The notes beneath the pieces are model-generated. The model saw only the letters and a list, made by a program, of their open reading frames with translations, was not told the DNA's origin and ran no database searches. This document shows, piece by piece, positions 52,605-62,083 of a DNA stretch of 64,000 bases. Every line of letters begins with the position of its first letter. Within the stretch, counting starts at the first letter, position 1. The position numbers and the translations under genes were made by a program. Source of the DNA: Dyella caseinilytica (GTDB lineage Bacteria > Pseudomonadota > Gammaproteobacteria > Xanthomonadales > Rhodanobacteraceae). The DNA is taken from NCBI RefSeq assembly GCF_016865235.1, contig NZ_CP064030.1, forward strand, positions 1,054,001 through 1,118,000, written 5' to 3'.

Positions 52605-53474
52605 ATGACAGTCACGACGGAAAACATCATCCAGACCGGCGAACCAAGCCGCACGGCATGGCGCGTTGCCACGTTGCGAGCGGTGCATCAATTGCTCGAC
52701 GAGCCTGTGGTGCTGGACGACCCGATTGCCTTGCCGATCCTCGGTGCCGAATTCGAGGCGGAACTGCGCGAAGATCCTTATGCCTACAATGAACCGCTTG
52801 CGCGTGGTTTGCGCGCCGCGTTGGTGGTGCGTAGCCGCGTGGCGGAAGATGAGTTGGCGCGTGCGGTGGATGCGGGCGTTCGGCAATACGTGGTATTGGG
52901 TGCGGGACTCGATACCTTTGCTTACCGCAACCCGCATCACGGCGTGGATCTGCGCGTGTTCGAAGTCGATCATCCATCGACGCAGCAATGGAAGCGGCGC
53001 TGCCTGCATGAAGCGGAGATTGCCTCGCCGGAAAGCCTGGTTTTCGCACCCGTGGATTTCGAGCGTGGCACGCTCGCGCAAGGGCTGGCGGATGTTGGTT
53101 TTCGCAGCGATCAGCCGGCTTGTTTTTCATGGCTGGGTGTGACGATGTATCTCACTGAAACGGCCATCATGGAGACCTTGGGTTTCGTCGCACAGCGACC
53201 TAAAGGCAGTTCCATCTGTTTCGATTACCGCGTGCCCGAAGCCATGCTCAATCCGATCCAGCGTGTCATCGGCGAAGTGATGGGGCAACGTGCGGCGGCA
53301 GTGGGTGAGCCGTGGATTTCTGCTTTTGATCCTGCCGTGCTGCAGAAGCAGTTGCTTGAGCTAGGTTTCAGCGAAGCGGAAACCTATGATCCGGATACGC
53401 TCAATCTGCGATATCTATATCGCCGTAAGGACGGATTGCGTACCGGTGGGCGCGTGATGTGCGCGAGAGTTTGA
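52605..53474 (+). CDS. SAM-dependent methyltransferase, leucine carboxyl methyltransferase-like
   Basis: A 289-residue protein of the LCMT/PF04072 family (TIGR00027 type). TAWRVATLRAVHQLLDEP and VLDDPIALPILG at the N-terminus and QYVVLGAGLDTFAYRNP as the SAM motif I are diagnostic; FEVDHPSTQQWKRR carries the acidic motif II residue and SWLGVTMYLTETAIMETL the later core. The natural substrate of bacterial members is mostly unknown; several lie in polyketide pathways, but none is near here. Confidence 0.92.
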   Translation: MTVTTENIIQTGEPSRTAWRVATLRAVHQLLDEPVVLDDPIALPILGAEFEAELREDPYAYNEPLARGLRAALVVRSRVAEDELARAVDAGVRQYVVLGAGLDTFAYRNPHHGVDLRVFEVDHPSTQQWKRRCLHEAEIASPESLVFAPVDFERGTLAQGLADVGFRSDQPACFSWLGVTMYLTETAIMETLGFVAQRPKGSSICFDYRVPEAMLNPIQRVIGEVMGQRAAAVGEPWISAFDPAVLQKQLLELGFSEAETYDPDTLNLRYLYRRKDGLRTGGRVMCARV

Positions 53475-53490
53475 AGCGTGCCAGATATGA

Positions 53491-53520
53491 CTCCCTCCCC
53501 TTGCCAAGAAGGGGAGGAAG
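53491..53520. terminator. Hairpin between convergent methyltransferase and ald
   Basis: CTCCCTCCCCTT pairs with AAGGGGAGGAAG (one mismatch) around a six-base loop, 17 bp after the methyltransferase stop and 21 bp before the ald stop. Its sequence resembles the R2 repeats. Confidence 0.55.
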
Positions 53521-53540
53521 TCGATGCAGCTTTATGCTGA

Positions 53541-54659
<1,119 letters not shown>

Positions 54660-54817
54660 GAATATTCTCTCTGAAAAAGGGTGGTCGCGTACCGGACCTC
54701 CCGGTTTCGCGCGGATCGCAGTATGATCGAGACATTGCACAATTTCTCGCTGATTATGAGCCTGATTAGGCTTAAATTTCGTATGAAATTCGAAATAATC
54801 TGGTATTCGTGGCAGGT
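54660..54817. promoter_or_regulatory. AT-rich divergent control region of ald and the Lrp-family gene
   Basis: The part 54735-54810 is clearly AT-rich against its surroundings and holds the overlapping inverted words ATTTCG (54776-54781) and CGAAAT (54791-54796). It lies nearer the regulator gene. Lrp/AsnC proteins bind AT-rich degenerate palindromes, so it is a likely operator, though no consensus site is exact. Confidence 0.4.
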
Positions 54818-55291
54818 ATGACGAATAACTTTCCCCCTTTGGATGACCGGGATCGGGCCATCCTCCGACTACTTCAGCAGGATGGCCGTCTGGCCAATCA
54901 GGATCTTGCCTTACAGATCAATCTGTCCCCATCGGCGTGCCTGCGACGGGTCAAATTGCTTGAGGAGCGAGGGCTGATTTCAGGTTATGTGATGTTGCTG
55001 GACGAGAAAGCGGCCGGTCTGCCAGGCACGGCGTTCGTGCTGGTGACGCTCGACCAACAGGGCCGTGCCGCGCTGGATGCATTTGAGGCGGCCATCCAAC
55101 GGCATCCGGAAGTCACGGAATGCTGTCTGCTCGCCGGCACCGCCGATTACATGGTGCGCGTGGTCTATGCCGATTCCGCAGATTTCGAACGTATCCACAC
55201 CGAAATCCTGACTCAGTTGCCAGGTGTGGTACGCGTGCAGTCGACGTTGGCGTTACGTACCGTCAAGAAGACCACGGCCCTACCTATGTGA
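54818..55291 (+). CDS. Lrp/AsnC family transcriptional regulator
   Basis: A 157-residue regulator. The N-terminal helix-turn-helix is LDDRDRAILRLLQQDGRLAN followed by LALQINLSPSACLRRVKLLE; the C-terminal RAM (effector-binding) domain is about 70-150 with HPEVTECCLLAGTADYMVRV. Divergence from ald fits the known pattern in which an Lrp-type protein activates alanine catabolism when alanine is present. The ATG at 54818 is used; an in-frame GTG nine bases before is possible, and neither has a strong ribosome-binding site. Confidence 0.93.
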   Translation: MTNNFPPLDDRDRAILRLLQQDGRLANQDLALQINLSPSACLRRVKLLEERGLISGYVMLLDEKAAGLPGTAFVLVTLDQQGRAALDAFEAAIQRHPEVTECCLLAGTADYMVRVVYADSADFERIHTEILTQLPGVVRVQSTLALRTVKKTTALPM

Positions 55292-55310
55292 GTGGCAACA
55301 GGGAGTTTGC

Positions 55311-55640
55311 ATGGCACGAGACAAGGGTTTGGAAGAACTGTTGAACGATGAATTGGCCGATGAACATGGCATCACACAGAAGGCGATGTTCGGCGGCTGG
55401 GCCTGGCTGTTCAACGGCAATCTGCTTTGCGGTGCCCGCCATGACGGCATGTTGGTGCGCTTGGGCAAAGGCCAGTATGGATGGGCGCTGCATGTGCCGA
55501 GTATCGTGCCGATGATGTCCGGCAGCCGTCACATGGATGGTTGGGTGCGAGCCGCTCCCGAAGCCTATGGCGACGACGCGCTGCGCCGCAAATTGATCGA
55601 TGCGGCGTTGGTGTTCGCGCGATCATTGCGGGCGAAGTAA
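55311..55640 (+). CDS. TfoX/Sxy N-terminal-domain protein
   Basis: A 109-residue protein formed by the TfoX N-terminal domain only: KGLEELLNDELADEHGITQKAMFGGWAWLF, split by the conserved MFGG turn, then GNLLCGARHDGMLVRLGKGQ and HMDGWVRAAPEAYGDD. Full TfoX/Sxy proteins (about 200 residues) activate competence genes with CRP, whereas single-domain versions are common and uncharacterised. 19 bp after the Lrp-family gene on the same strand. Confidence 0.88.
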   Translation: MARDKGLEELLNDELADEHGITQKAMFGGWAWLFNGNLLCGARHDGMLVRLGKGQYGWALHVPSIVPMMSGSRHMDGWVRAAPEAYGDDALRRKLIDAALVFARSLRAK

Positions 55641-55697
55641 ACAAGTCATCGTCACGCCACGTTATGCTCGACGTGATCATTATTGATGGAGGAAGGC

Positions 55698-56279
55698 GTG
55701 CTTTATCTTGCTTCGCAATCACCGCGCCGTCGCGAATTACTGCAACAAGCCGGGCTGGTTTTTTCCGTGCAGGACGTTAACGTGCCCGAGCATCGCGCGG
55801 TAGATGAATCACCGCAGGATTACGTTCACCGGGTCGCACGCGATAAGGCGCGTGCAGGGCTCGCGCGCTTGCAGGCGGACGATGGCGTAGATGCGGTCGT
55901 GCTCGGCGCGGATACCGAAGTAGTGCTGGATGGCGATGTTTTCGGCAAGCCGCAACATGCCGATGATGCGGCAGCGATGTTGCGTCGCCTTTCCGGGCGT
56001 ACGCACGAAGTGATTTCAGCCGTTTGGCTAGTGGCGGAAGGGCGCGAGCAAGGTGATGTCTGCGTGTCGCGTGTTCGCTTCGCGCCGCTCGATGAAGCCA
56101 TCATTGCCGCCTACGTCGCCAGCGGTGAACCCTTCGGCAAGGCTGGCGCTTATGCGATCCAGGGGTGTGGCGCCACGCTGATCGAACACCTTGATGGCAG
56201 TTATTCCGGTGTGATGGGATTGCCGTTGTTCGAAACAGTGCGGTTGCTCAAACGCTTCAATCTGGTTGTGCCGGTGTAA
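55698..56279 (+). CDS. Maf family nucleoside triphosphate pyrophosphatase (YhdE-like)
   Basis: A 193-residue Maf protein. GTG 55698 is taken as the start because GGAGGA lies six bases before it and the product then begins MLYLASQSPRRRELLQQAG, the family form; ATG 55686 has no site. The catalytic segments are LGADTEVVLDGDVFGKPQ (Asp of DT-V) and GKAGAYAIQGCGATLIEHLD with GSYSGVMGLPLFE. Maf/YhdE enzymes remove dTTP, UTP and modified pyrimidine nucleotides. In relatives it commonly follows rlmH; here about 3.6 kb of other genes lie between. Confidence 0.93.
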   Translation: MLYLASQSPRRRELLQQAGLVFSVQDVNVPEHRAVDESPQDYVHRVARDKARAGLARLQADDGVDAVVLGADTEVVLDGDVFGKPQHADDAAAMLRRLSGRTHEVISAVWLVAEGREQGDVCVSRVRFAPLDEAIIAAYVASGEPFGKAGAYAIQGCGATLIEHLDGSYSGVMGLPLFETVRLLKRFNLVVPV

Positions 56280-56296
56280 CGCTCATACGCACCGGC

Positions 56297-57094
56297 TTAT
56301 GTCGCAGCAAACAGTGCAATCAGCGCAAACAAGTTGTAGACCCCATGCGTGATGACCGCAGGCCACAGGGAGGCTGATTTAAGCCGTAGCCAGCACAGCA
56401 CCGCAGCGAGCAGGATCAGGTTTGGTATGGCGTACCACTGAAAATCCAGACCGCCCAGATGCACAACGCCAAACAGCGTCGAGCAGATCGCGACCGACCA
56501 GCGTGTGGAGAGTCGATGCATCAACGCGGAAAGCAGCACACCGCGGAACAGCAATTCCTCGATCATGGGACCAACCGTGATAGCCACGATGGCCAGCGGC
56601 AGGCGCAGATTGCCCGATGCCTGACGGCTGAGTTCTTCCACGTTCTGGGTAATGTCGTGACCATGCGCCAACAGCTTCGTGATCATCGCGCCGATAGGCG
56701 GCATGATCAGGCCCATCAACAAAGCCGCCACGTACCAATGCGCGGACAACGGTGCATGCCATCCGAAACCTGGCGGTCTTGGCCGTGGCCACAACGCAGG
56801 CCATGCACGATGCACGAGCCAGAACATCAGCAAGGCGATGAGCGGTAAGCCCAGGATCACCAGCAGCGCATTGCTGTCGGGATTGGACAATGTGTGCCAG
56901 ACGCGCGCGTGCACTTGTGCATGCGAGAGATCCGGATGGCGCAGCGTCTCCAGCAAACCAATCGCCGCGCTGACCACCGTACCGGCGGCTATCTGCAGCA
57001 GAAAATAAATCACGATCAGACCGAGCGCATACAGTACGCCCGGGATTCGCATCGTGCCCGCCGGCGGTGCCGGCCTGCTGGGCCATATCGTCAT
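56297..57094 (-). CDS. CPBP family intramembrane glutamic/metallo-protease
   Basis: A 265-residue, about eight-helix protein of the CAAX-protease and bacteriocin-processing (CPBP, Abi) family. The active-site motif EExxxR is in PMIEELLFRGVLLSALM, with FGVVHLGG and VITHGVYNLFAL supplying the two His. Members act as Rce1-like proteases or in self-immunity; no bacteriocin gene is near. It is followed upstream by the MAPEG gene, ten bases away on the same strand, so they are probably co-transcribed. Confidence 0.91.
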   Translation of the reverse strand: MTIWPSRPAPPAGTMRIPGVLYALGLIVIYFLLQIAAGTVVSAAIGLLETLRHPDLSHAQVHARVWHTLSNPDSNALLVILGLPLIALLMFWLVHRAWPALWPRPRPPGFGWHAPLSAHWYVAALLMGLIMPPIGAMITKLLAHGHDITQNVEELSRQASGNLRLPLAIVAITVGPMIEELLFRGVLLSALMHRLSTRWSVAICSTLFGVVHLGGLDFQWYAIPNLILLAAVLCWLRLKSASLWPAVITHGVYNLFALIALFAAT

Positions 57095-57103
57095 GGTGGG
57101 GCT

Positions 57104-57499
57104 TCAGCCTGCCAGCGTGGCACGTACCAACCCCAGCGCCGCCATCACCGCGAGTGCCCCCCAGCCCACCATGCTGACGAGGTAGCCCGGGCCTCGCTTC
57201 TTGGCATCCTGCAGATAGGCCAGTGCATACCAGGCACGCCCAAGCACCCAAACCAAGCCGGCCAGCCCTGCCCAAAACACGTAACCGTAATGTGCGGCCA
57301 GCCACAATGTGGGGAGGAACATCACCGTGTTTTCCAGCGTATTCATCTGTACGCGATAGGCGCGCTCGAAGGCGGGATGTCCGACGGTTGCCGGGGCTAC
57401 GATGCCGTATTTCCCGCGTGCGTGACCCACGGCGAACATCACGCCGAATTGCAGGACGACCGTCAGCAGCGTCACCAGGGCGGGCAGGTTTTGGATCAT
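57104..57499 (-). CDS. MAPEG family membrane protein
   Basis: A 131-residue, four-helix protein of the MAPEG (membrane-associated eicosanoid and glutathione metabolism) family. The signature is AFERAYRVQMNTLENTVMFL with the ERxxxxxxENxxxF pattern at helix 2, then WLAAHYGYVFWAGLAGLVWV. Bacterial members may be glutathione transferases. The ATG at 57499 has a weak GAG before it; the ATG at 57517 would add six residues and lacks a site. Confidence 0.9.
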   Translation of the reverse strand: MIQNLPALVTLLTVVLQFGVMFAVGHARGKYGIVAPATVGHPAFERAYRVQMNTLENTVMFLPTLWLAAHYGYVFWAGLAGLVWVLGRAWYALAYLQDAKKRGPGYLVSMVGWGALAVMAALGLVRATLAG

Positions 57500-57609
57500 G
57501 ATGAACTCATGTGGCAAGGAGATGCCACTTTAGCGGTTTGGTGCGAAGCTGTGGGCAGCGGCCAGGGTGGCCGGACGGCGCATTGACAACGTATTGAGTC
57601 GGGGGATGT

Positions 57610-58470
57610 ATGGACTGGCAGAAAGGCGAAGAAAGTCAGAATGTGGAAGTCGATAGCGGCGGCGGTGGTGGCGGCCGCGGTTTTGGCGGTGGCCGCATGG
57701 GGATCGGCGGTCTGATCATCCTGGCTTTACTGGGCTGGATCTTCTTCAAGAATCCGCTGGCCTTGCTGGACCAGAGCGGTGGTCAGCCAGGTACCTCCGC
57801 ACCGAGCAGCCAACCGGCACAAGTCGATCCGCAGCAAAAGGAATTCGTGTCGCGCATTCTCGGATCGACCGAAAAGACCTGGGGCGATATTTTCAGCAGC
57901 ATGGGCCGCACCTATGTCGATCCTAAGCTCGATCTCTTCAGTGGCGGTGTAAATACCGCGTGTGGTGCGGCATCAACCGCGGTGGGGCCGTTCTATTGTC
58001 CGGGGGACCAGAAGGTTTATCTGGACCTGGATTTCTTCCGGGAACTGGATACACGCTTTCACTCCAGCGGTGATTTCGCCCGCGCCTATGTGATCGCTCA
58101 TGAGGTGGGCCATCATGTGCAGAACCAGTTGGGCATCTTTGCCAAAGTGAGTCAGTTGCAGCGGCAAGGTGTGCCGATGGAAGGCGCCGATGGCTTGTCG
58201 GTACGACAGGAATTGCAGGCGGATTGTTTTGCCGGCGTCTGGGCCAATCGCACCCAGCAGCGCTTGCAATGGTTGCAGCCTGGCGACGTTGAGTCAGCAC
58301 TGAATGCCGCCAGCCAGATCGGCGACGACACCTTACAGCGTGAAGCCCGCGGCACCGTGGTGCCGGATTCGTTCACGCATGGCACATCCGCGCAGCGTGT
58401 GAAGTGGTTCAAGACCGGCCTGCAGAGTGGCGATATCCAGCAGTGCAATACGTTTAGTGGGCCGCTTTGA
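57610..58470 (+). CDS. ypfJ: YpfJ-type neutral zinc metallopeptidase
   Basis: A 286-residue putative metallopeptidase (PF04228). A glycine-rich cytoplasmic start (DSGGGGGGRGFGGGRMGIGG), one helix (about 31-48), then the periplasmic catalytic part with HEVGHH at 164-169 in AYVIAHEVGHHVQNQLG and QELQADCFAGVWA as the third-ligand segment. Cys pair CGAAS and YCPGD before it. Length and layout match E. coli YpfJ (287). No substrate is known. It stands alone after the divergent MAPEG gene. Confidence 0.93.
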   Translation: MDWQKGEESQNVEVDSGGGGGGRGFGGGRMGIGGLIILALLGWIFFKNPLALLDQSGGQPGTSAPSSQPAQVDPQQKEFVSRILGSTEKTWGDIFSSMGRTYVDPKLDLFSGGVNTACGAASTAVGPFYCPGDQKVYLDLDFFRELDTRFHSSGDFARAYVIAHEVGHHVQNQLGIFAKVSQLQRQGVPMEGADGLSVRQELQADCFAGVWANRTQQRLQWLQPGDVESALNAASQIGDDTLQREARGTVVPDSFTHGTSAQRVKWFKTGLQSGDIQQCNTFSGPL

Positions 58471-58545
58471 ATAGCAGATATGCAGCGCTGTTTTTCTGTC
58501 GCGTAAAGAGTGCAGATCTGTGCATTTTCGAGATGTCTCATTACG

Positions 58546-58634
58546 CCTCACCGTCATCCTGGCGAAAGCCGGGATCCAGTGTCTTTCTGCACCAAAGTCG
58601 CTGGATCCCGGCTTTCGCCGGGATGACGGTGAGG
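58546..58634. repeat. REPIN-like inverted pair, family R1
   Basis: The arms 58546-58579 and 58601-58634 match as inverted repeats at 33 of 34 positions, with a 21-bp spacer. Each arm holds its own short hairpin (CCGGC-GAAA-GCCGG type). The outer ends read CCTCACCGTCATC. It occupies the 311-bp gap between ypfJ and the YkgJ-like gene, in which I see no gene. Confidence 0.85.
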
Positions 58635-58781
58635 TAAGACGGCTCCTCTCGCCAAAGTTAAGTCCGGGACGGGGACTGAGCTTAGGGACGTACAGGCTTG
58701 GTTTCTGGCACATGCTCAGTATCCAGGTCATTGCTAGACTCTCCCGCGAGTGCGCCAGGGGGCGCGTGCCATCCATCATCC

Positions 58782-59153
58782 ATGACTCATCCGTGCCTGC
58801 ACTGCGGCGCCTGTTGTGCGCATTTTCGTGTGGCTTTCCACTGGTCCGAAGCTGAGTCGGATATGGGGGGCGAAGTGCCGCGTGAGCTTACGGAAAAACT
58901 CGACCCACATCGTCTGGTGATGCGGGGCACGCAGGCGTCCCACCCGCGCTGTATGGCGCTGGAAGGTGTTGTCGGGCAGGAGGCATCCTGCGGTATCTAT
59001 GCGCGACGTCCTTCCGTGTGCCGGGAAGTGCAACCTTCCTGGGAGTTCGGAGTACACAGCCCGCAATGCGATAAGGCGCGTCTAGCGCATGGCTTGCGGG
59101 TGCTGGGTCAGGAAGATTGGGTCACGAAGTCCGGCGCGATCACGCTGCCGTGA
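58782..59153 (+). CDS. YkgJ family zinc/iron-chelating cysteine-cluster protein
   Basis: A 123-residue cysteine-cluster protein. The CLHCGACCAHF start gives the CxxCxxCC-type cluster, and C-terminal CGIYARRPSVCREVQPSWEF with C in SPQCDKARLAHGL completes it. Family members bind zinc or iron and have no settled role. The ATG at 58782 gives the family N-terminus; an open frame 84 bp upstream has no ribosome-binding site. The last 14 bp overlap the end of the convergent dioxygenase gene. Confidence 0.87.
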   Translation: MTHPCLHCGACCAHFRVAFHWSEAESDMGGEVPRELTEKLDPHRLVMRGTQASHPRCMALEGVVGQEASCGIYARRPSVCREVQPSWEFGVHSPQCDKARLAHGLRVLGQEDWVTKSGAITLP

Positions 59154-59949
59154 CGGCCATGTCCTCGGTGTCGAAGCGATAGATATCCATCGCCAGAAAT
59201 CCTAAGTCGATACCCGCATCAATGCGTTGCGCGGCGGTGTGTTCGCCCGCAGCACCGAGTGCCACATAAAGCGGTAATAGGTGTTCGTCGGTCGGATGCG
59301 CACGCTCTGCAAACGGTGCCTGGCGACGGTAATCAAGCAACGCGCCGATGTCACCATCCTGCATCTTCTGTTCGATCCATCCGATGAACGGGCGCACATA
59401 CGGCGCTTCCTTCTCCTGGCTGTAACCGGCGCGAAAATCGTGCAAATTGTGGGTGATGCTGCCGGAGCCGATCACCAATATGCCTTGCTCGCGCAGGGGT
59501 GCCAGGGCGCGGCCCACAGCGTATTGATGCGCGGGTCCGAGGTTTGGCTGGATGGATAACGGCACAACCGGGATGTCGGCATGCGGATATAGCAGTCGCA
59601 GTGGCACCCACGCGCCGTGGTCCAGCCCGTGAGTCGGATCGAGTTGCGAAGCGAGTCCGGCTTGGTCAAGCAAGCGTGCGATATGCAAGGCGAGCTCGGG
59701 CGCGCCCGGAGCCGGATAGCGAATCTCGAACAGTTCGCGCGGAAAGCCGTAGAAATCGTGGATGGTTTCGGGCTGCGGCGCGCCACCGACGGTGGGTTGA
59801 TGCGCCAACCAGTGTGCACTGGCGATCACGATCGCCTTGGGCCGGGGCAAGTCTGCAGCCAGCTCCGCCAGTCGCTCGCCGACCTTGCCAGGGTGCAAGG
59901 CGGTCATAGGGGAACCGTGGGAGATGTACAGGCTGGGTAGGGTGGTCAT
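59140..59949 (-). CDS. ygiD: LigB-superfamily extradiol dioxygenase (YgiD, 4,5-DOPA dioxygenase-like)
   Basis: A 269-residue class III extradiol dioxygenase. Metal ligands are His14 (LYISHGSPMTAL), the His of GLDHGAWVPLRLLYP, and the ASAHWLAHQPTVG segment, in the order seen in YgiD and plant DODA. It can open catechol rings such as L-DOPA; the natural bacterial substrate is unclear. ATG 59949 is used in place of a GTG three codons earlier. It overlaps the YkgJ-like gene tail to tail by 14 bp. Confidence 0.92.
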   Translation of the reverse strand: MTTLPSLYISHGSPMTALHPGKVGERLAELAADLPRPKAIVIASAHWLAHQPTVGGAPQPETIHDFYGFPRELFEIRYPAPGAPELALHIARLLDQAGLASQLDPTHGLDHGAWVPLRLLYPHADIPVVPLSIQPNLGPAHQYAVGRALAPLREQGILVIGSGSITHNLHDFRAGYSQEKEAPYVRPFIGWIEQKMQDGDIGALLDYRRQAPFAERAHPTDEHLLPLYVALGAAGEHTAAQRIDAGIDLGFLAMDIYRFDTEDMAVTAA

Positions 59950-60022
59950 GGCCACCACAGTATGGGCTCGTCGCGGTCTTTACAGCAGCTGGCGATGTGA
60001 AACGCAGCGTTGCAAATGCAGA

Positions 60023-60096
60023 ACAATCCGTACTGGCCACCGACTATGCATGGCCTTCATTTCCCCTTTTACGGGAATGAAGGCCATACGGATTGT
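60023..60096 (-). terminator. Nested hairpin after deaD
   Basis: The inner stem pairs 60050-60065 with 60073-60087 (ATGGCCTTCATT... with ...AATGAAGGCCAT, one bulged T). The outer stem pairs ACAATCCGTA (60023-60032) with TACGGATTGT (60087-60096). It starts three bases beyond the deaD stop on the minus strand. No T tract follows, so it may protect the mRNA end as much as stop transcription. Confidence 0.6.
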
Positions 60097-60099
60097 CGT

Positions 60100-61974
60100 T
60101 TACTTCCGCCGCGGCGGCTTCCCACCACCCGGCTTCCCGCCGCCATGGCCATGCGGCTTCGGTTTGCCGCCGTGGCCGCGTGCATGCGCCGGCTTGAAGC
60201 CCGGTTTGTGCGGCGGGCGTTCGCCGACGGTATCGTCCTTGCCATCCCATTCGCTGATGCGCAGTGACTGCTGGTTCACCCACACCTTTTTCAGGTGCTG
60301 GAAGATTTCACCCGGCATGCCGTCAGGTAGGTCGATCAGGCTGTAATCGCCGCGGATGCTCAGGCGGCCGATGTACTGGGCTTCCAGTCCGGCTTCGTTG
60401 GCGATGGCGCCGATGATGTTGCCGGGCTTCACGCCGTGCTCGTGTCCCACTTCGATGCGATAGGTGCGCTTGCCCGCTTCGGTCGCGTGCGGGCGCACCT
60501 GGCGCGGTGCGAAGTCGCGTTGATCACCATCGCGATGACGCGGTTCACGTGCAGGACGGCGTGCTTCGCCATCGTGTGCATGGCTGGGACGTGCGTCGCG
60601 CTCGCGCGAATGTTCGCGTTGTTCGCGTTTCGTCGGCGGTTCCAGCAGCAGCGGGCGATCACCCTGCGCAATGCGCGCCAGTGCGGCGGCGATTTCGACG
60701 GCCGGGATGTTGTGTGCCTGCTCGAACTGCTCGATCAGTTGCTGGAACTGCTCCAGACCGCCCATGGCGAGCGTATCGGAGATGTTTTGCTTGAAGCGCT
60801 CAATGCGGCGGTCGTTGACGGCTTCGACGGTCGGCAGCTTCATTTCTTCGATCGGTTGGCGCGTGGCGCGCTCGATCGCGCGCAACATGCCTTTCTCGCG
60901 CGGTGTCACGAACAGGATGGCTTCGCCGCTACGTCCGGCACGGCCGGTGCGGCCGATACGGTGCACGTAGCTTTCGGTGTCGTAGGGGATGTCGTAATTC
61001 AGCACGTGACTGATGCGTTCCACATCCAGGCCACGCGCAGCGACGTCGGTAGCCACCAGGATGTCGAGCTTGCCGTCCTTGAGCTGCTGGATCACGCGTT
61101 CGCGCTGCGGTTGGGCGATATCGCCGTTGATGGCGGCAGCGGCCAGACCGCGCGCCTGCAGTTTCTCGGCCAATTCCTCGGTCGCCTGCTTGGTGCGCGC
61201 GAAGATGATCATCGCGTCGAAGGGCTCGGCCTCGAGAATGCGGGTCATCGCATCCAGCTTGTGCATACCGCTCACCCACCAGTAGCGCTGGCGAATGTTT
61301 GCTGCGGTGGTAGTGGCGGCCTTGATGGTGACTTCGACCGGTTCCTTCAGATGTCGCTGGGCGATCTTGCGAATCGGCGGCGGCATGGTGGCGGAGAACA
61401 ACGCCACCTGGCGCTGCGGCGGCATGGTCTGCATGACCTTTTCGACGTCGTCGATAAAGCCCATGCGCAGCATTTCGTCGGCCTCGTCGAGCACGGCAAA
61501 GCGCAGTTCGGATAGATCCAGTGTGCCGCGGTCAAGATGATCGATCACGCGACCCGGCGTACCGACCACAACGTGCACGCCGCGACGCAGCGCCTGCAAT
61601 TGCGGGCCATAGCTTTGTCCGCCGTAGATGGGCAGCACCTGGAAGCCCGGCATATGCGCGGCATAGCGCTGGAACGCTTCGGCCACCTGGATGGCCAATT
61701 CACGCGTCGGCGCCAGCACCAGCGCCTGCGGCTTGCCGGGGCGCATTTCGATGCGGGAGAGGATTGGCAGCGCGAAAGCAGCGGTCTTGCCGGTGCCGGT
61801 CTGCGCCTGGCCCAGCACATCGCGCCCTTCCAGCAGCGGCGGAATGGTGGCGGCCTGGATCGGCGAAGGCGATTCATAGCCCACATCGGTCAAGGCACGT
61901 AGCACTTCCGGTTTAAGCGCAAGCGCAGAGAAGCCAGCGGAAGCCGGTTCGTGGTCAGGGGACGGGGACGACAT
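60100..61974 (-). CDS. deaD: DEAD-box RNA helicase DeaD/CsdA
   Basis: A 624-residue RNA helicase. Motifs in order: Q motif GYESPSPIQ, I AQTGTGKT (57-64), PTRELA, GTPGR, II VLDEADEML, III SATMPP, then ARGLDVERISHVLNYDIPYD and VI HRIGRTGRAGR. A charged Arg/His/Glu-rich linker (about 450-495) leads to the DbpA-type RNA-binding domain (RTYRIEVGHEHGVKPGNIIG, about 500-575), and the tail is Gly/Lys/His-rich (GGKPKPHGHGGGKPGGG). It serves ribosome assembly and mRNA decay in the cold. The 109 bp upstream separate it from a divergent SDR gene. Confidence 0.96.
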   Translation of the reverse strand: MSSPSPDHEPASAGFSALALKPEVLRALTDVGYESPSPIQAATIPPLLEGRDVLGQAQTGTGKTAAFALPILSRIEMRPGKPQALVLAPTRELAIQVAEAFQRYAAHMPGFQVLPIYGGQSYGPQLQALRRGVHVVVGTPGRVIDHLDRGTLDLSELRFAVLDEADEMLRMGFIDDVEKVMQTMPPQRQVALFSATMPPPIRKIAQRHLKEPVEVTIKAATTTAANIRQRYWWVSGMHKLDAMTRILEAEPFDAMIIFARTKQATEELAEKLQARGLAAAAINGDIAQPQRERVIQQLKDGKLDILVATDVAARGLDVERISHVLNYDIPYDTESYVHRIGRTGRAGRSGEAILFVTPREKGMLRAIERATRQPIEEMKLPTVEAVNDRRIERFKQNISDTLAMGGLEQFQQLIEQFEQAHNIPAVEIAAALARIAQGDRPLLLEPPTKREQREHSRERDARPSHAHDGEARRPAREPRHRDGDQRDFAPRQVRPHATEAGKRTYRIEVGHEHGVKPGNIIGAIANEAGLEAQYIGRLSIRGDYSLIDLPDGMPGEIFQHLKKVWVNQQSLRISEWDGKDDTVGERPPHKPGFKPAHARGHGGKPKPHGHGGGKPGGGKPPRRK

Positions 61975-62083
61975 GGGAGAAACCTCGACGAGGCATGCAC
62001 GGCGGCATGCAGGAGAATGGACACTATTGTAACAGCCTCAGACGCACATACCCTTGCCTGACAGGTGTTATAGGAACATGAGC

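Noticed and set aside
60436..61515. 359-codon plus-strand frame inside deaD
   Set aside because: Antisense to the helicase motifs; no signal or family features.
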